From contig CAJNOL010001186.1 in assembly GCA_905250125.1 (NCBI GenBank), forward strand, positions 1 to 64,000: a DNA stretch of 64,000 nucleotides, in the 5' to 3' direction. Numbering within the stretch: the stretch's first letter is position 1; every line of letters starts with the position of its first letter. This DNA comes from Rotaria sordida (Eukaryota; Rotifera; Eurotatoria; Philodinida; Philodinidae). The translations under genes were made by a program, and so were the position numbers. The notes beneath the pieces were generated by a model, which searched no databases, was not told where the DNA came from, and was given only the letters and a program-made list of their open reading frames with translations. Of the stretch, positions 61,634 to 64,000 are shown one piece after another.

Positions 61634-64000
61634 TGCACATTTATTTTGTTCATTGATTGTCGACTGTTCAAAATTGTTTAGTTCACCAGATGACATATTT
61701 GATTCAAGTAAATCGGGAAAACTACCAAACGACAAATCGGACATCTAAAAAAATCAACAACAACAACATAATGATTTAGATAAAAATGAAAAAACATAGA
61801 AAGATTGTCTTATTTTGTCTGTTTCGGGGCATATCTTTTCCCCATATTTTTACTTAATCCTCTACAAATGCAATAAGGAAATAATTCATATGTTAGAATG
61901 AGACGTTGTAGTAGTCGCAAAAAGTATCTAAACTTTAATCTTTTAGTCTCATAGTTGGACCACAAATAGAGCATGTTGGATTCTAATCGCCAAGGATAAT
62001 CAGAACTTGATCAGCCTTCATGCAGAGAAGCTAGAAAATTAACATAGATTTTTTCTTCAGACGAAGATATATCAACATAGAAAACACATCTCATAACGTT
62101 AGATCCTGCATTCGACAGCTCAATGTTACCTCTATCATTAATAAAAATTTCATATCAAACGCTTTTAGTTCATCTGATTTTATGAAGTAGCTTTTGAATA
62201 ATCTTCACATAAGAATTAATAGGAATCATCAAGAATTGATCTATATCGCCGACTAAATTTTCTCTAGTGAATACCCTGTTCAAGTCAAGTTTTCGCTCAA
62301 AATTTCACGATCGCAGTTATCAATAGAGAATAGATTCATGCTGAAACCGTCGCAGACAATGAAGACTTCTCAGCATCTCATAATTACAGAGAATTGAAGT
62401 ATCCTATCTGCTACATAATATAGACATCTAAATCTTTATTTGTTAATTAGGCAATGAAGGTTAACGCATTTAAATCGAAGAAAACCAGTGTTTTCATCAT
62501 ATATGGGCTAAATCAGGCAGAACAAGACATTTACATGTTTCATTTGAGTTTCATTCTCTATAATAGTGAATCTTTTGGATAAATTCTTTTAGCATAGACT
62601 TGTGTGAAAATGTTTGGTTTTTCACATGGTTATTAATTAAAAAGTAATTAGCGAATATTTCGCTAATCAAATGAGAAAAAAATTTGAAAACTTTGGTATA
62701 GGCTCTAGTGCACGGGTTGCATCTATGGTAAAATTTTCAGCAAGATTGGACTCAAAAAACTTCCTGCCGAAAAACCAATTTTTTAGAGACGCTAAAGAGT
62801 GGAAAAACAAAAAATTTCGTCTTATCATCATCTAGAGACTCTAAGTAAATGATGTGTAATGTTTGAAGTCGATTTCAAACTTTTCAGTTGGTTACCAGAG
62901 CATCTTCTCGGTTGCGTAGTCGTACTGCGTCACGTCGCTAGCGACCAATAAATCGGGTTTTTTTGAAAAATCTAGGCATGCTCAGAAAAACTTTTCCATA
63001 TAGACTTTATAGCCTCAGAAGTTCTCCACGAAATACTCTATTTAGTTTTCTTAAATTGTGCATAAATTGAGAGTTTTTAAAAACTAAAATAGATAAATTA
63101 AAAACTCGATGTCTTTTTCTGTGTCATGTCGCCAATGGTAGTTTTTTTTACCCATAACTCTTCTGAATAAAGCTTCATAGCGCTGATTTATTTTTTTAAG
63201 GATGTCTAAAGTAACTTAATGTCCATACAGCGTATAGAAATTAGATCTAAGAAAGTTCATTATCCTGAAATACAGTTATATTAATTTTGCAAAGTCACGC
63301 CGCTAATGAATGATTTAACCTATATATCTTTTGAATTAAAGCCTATCGGCATTGGATTGCTGCTTGCAATCGGGATTTACCGAGCTCTATTTATACTCAA
63401 AATAGTAAACAAAAGGATTGAAATTTATGCAATTGTTATTCGATAGCAGAACTTCTTGCAACTATTGTATTCATATACAGTCTGGCGCGACCTATGAGAC
63501 AGGTATTCGAATTTCTACCTCTATACTTCAACATTCCGTCTAGATCGTGTTTTACAATACAGTAGACATACGTTATCTGGCCAGTCGAGACGTAACATTC
63601 GTGAAGTATTGCTTTGCAAAGCTGCATTGACAATCGTCGCTATAAAAAGAAAAAGAAAAACATAATATTCAATGAAAAGGAATGTTAAATAATAGATCAT
63701 ACTGCTCAATGAAATAGTACTCATATTGGTATTATCATTGAGAAGATCATCTAAATGAAACAAAACAAAAATAGAATATGAATAGATGAATAAATAAATC
63801 GAAAGAAATTCGTTTTTTACTTGGATTTTCACAATCACTACGAAATGGATTATCTGATGATGTTGAAAAATGAGTAGTATTATTATTTGAATTAAACATT
63901 AAACGTTGATTTGCTGCTGCATTTTGTTGAGCATTTATATTTGCATCTAAATAATCATCAATAAAGTAATCAATTTCAACAAAGAATTTTATTTACCAAG
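61634..64000 (-). CDS. 5' part of an unidentified gene, cut by window edge
   Basis: Five exon pieces are phase-consistent on the minus strand: 64000-63997 (edge), 63946-63821, 63750-63703, 63639-63572 and 61744-61634. They give about 119 residues. Each border has GT..AG ends, and the introns are 50, 70, 63 and 1,827 bp. The protein is Asn/Ser/Asp-rich (DANINAQQNAAANQ, SSDNPFRSDCENP, DLLNDNTNMSTIS, LSFGSFPDLLESN) and looks like a low-complexity acidic region such as an activation domain. I do not recognise the family. The real start lies beyond 64000 and the 3' exons, after the GTAAGT at 61633, were not found. The last intron holds a partial copy of the MITE seen in ATP8A and other repeats. 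Confidence 0.5.
62647..62667. repeat. Perfect 9-bp hairpin
   Basis: ATTAGCGAA-TAT-TTCGCTAAT, a perfect inverted repeat in the long intron of the right-edge gene. Confidence 0.8.
63436..63571. repeat. Second copy of the ATP8A intron-6 MITE end
   Basis: TTTCTACCTCTATACTTCAACATT ... GATCGTGTTTTA around 63507-63555 matches the right end of the insertion at 31403-31577. The opposite terminal repeat was not found, so the copy may be partial. It abuts the donor of the exon ending at 63572. Confidence 0.55.

Overview
This is an AT-rich animal nuclear window with compact, intron-rich genes. Most introns are about 50-90 nt with GT..AG ends, spaced by long gene-poor tracts. I infer a bdelloid rotifer (Adineta/Rotaria type). 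The reasons are an expanded F-box-like/LRR family of the sort common in bdelloid genomes, many interstitial TGTGGG-like blocks (the bdelloid telomere motif as I recall it), very short introns, 3' splice-acceptor-like sites just before several start codons (bdelloids use spliced-leader trans-splicing), and relics of mariner and piggyBac transposons. No search was run, so the organism call is inference.

Left third (1-22 kb): one intact two-exon F-box/LRR gene (1348-3612), an intronless cupin gene (6484-6933, minus), a U2 snRNA gene (about 9362-9546, minus), a 1.2-kb inverted-repeat element (9899-11126), an F-box pseudogene (12689-13920), a complete 14-exon FBXL2/FBXL20 orthologue (14676-18626, minus), another F-box relic (20169-20640) and a decayed PA2G4 fragment (22337-22724). 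Ten telomere-like fold-back repeats are scattered over 2.5-29.6 kb; I saw none to the right of that.

Middle (22.9-40.1 kb): Gemin6 (22918-24655) and the SUPV3L1/SUV3 RNA helicase (24680-28816) lie head to tail with 24 bp between them, and the gap holds a splice-acceptor-like site, so they look like an operon. Next come a degenerate minisatellite and a large ATP8A-type P4-ATPase lipid flippase (30208-38991). The flippase has about 30 exons, TE-filled introns and a pair of strictly mutually exclusive exons. A small signal-peptide/Ig/transmembrane protein (39424-40119, minus) converges on it.

Right part (40-64 kb): a 5-kb gene-free tract, a truncated mariner (45152-46105), a 0.7-kb fold-back repeat (47285-47957), a class I phosphatidylinositol transfer protein (49201-50080, minus), ribosomal protein uS2/RPSA (52259-53382, minus), a DH-PH RhoGEF (55434-57139, minus), an internally deleted piggyBac (59724-60494) and the 5' part of an unidentified gene cut by the right edge (61634-64000, minus).

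Most genes are housekeeping and not one pathway: snRNP assembly (Gemin6, U2), mitochondrial RNA decay (SUPV3L1), lipid flipping and transfer (ATP8A, PITP), translation (RPSA), ubiquitin targeting (FBXL and F-box genes) and GTPase signalling (RhoGEF). All exon joins given here were checked by reading frame and phase.
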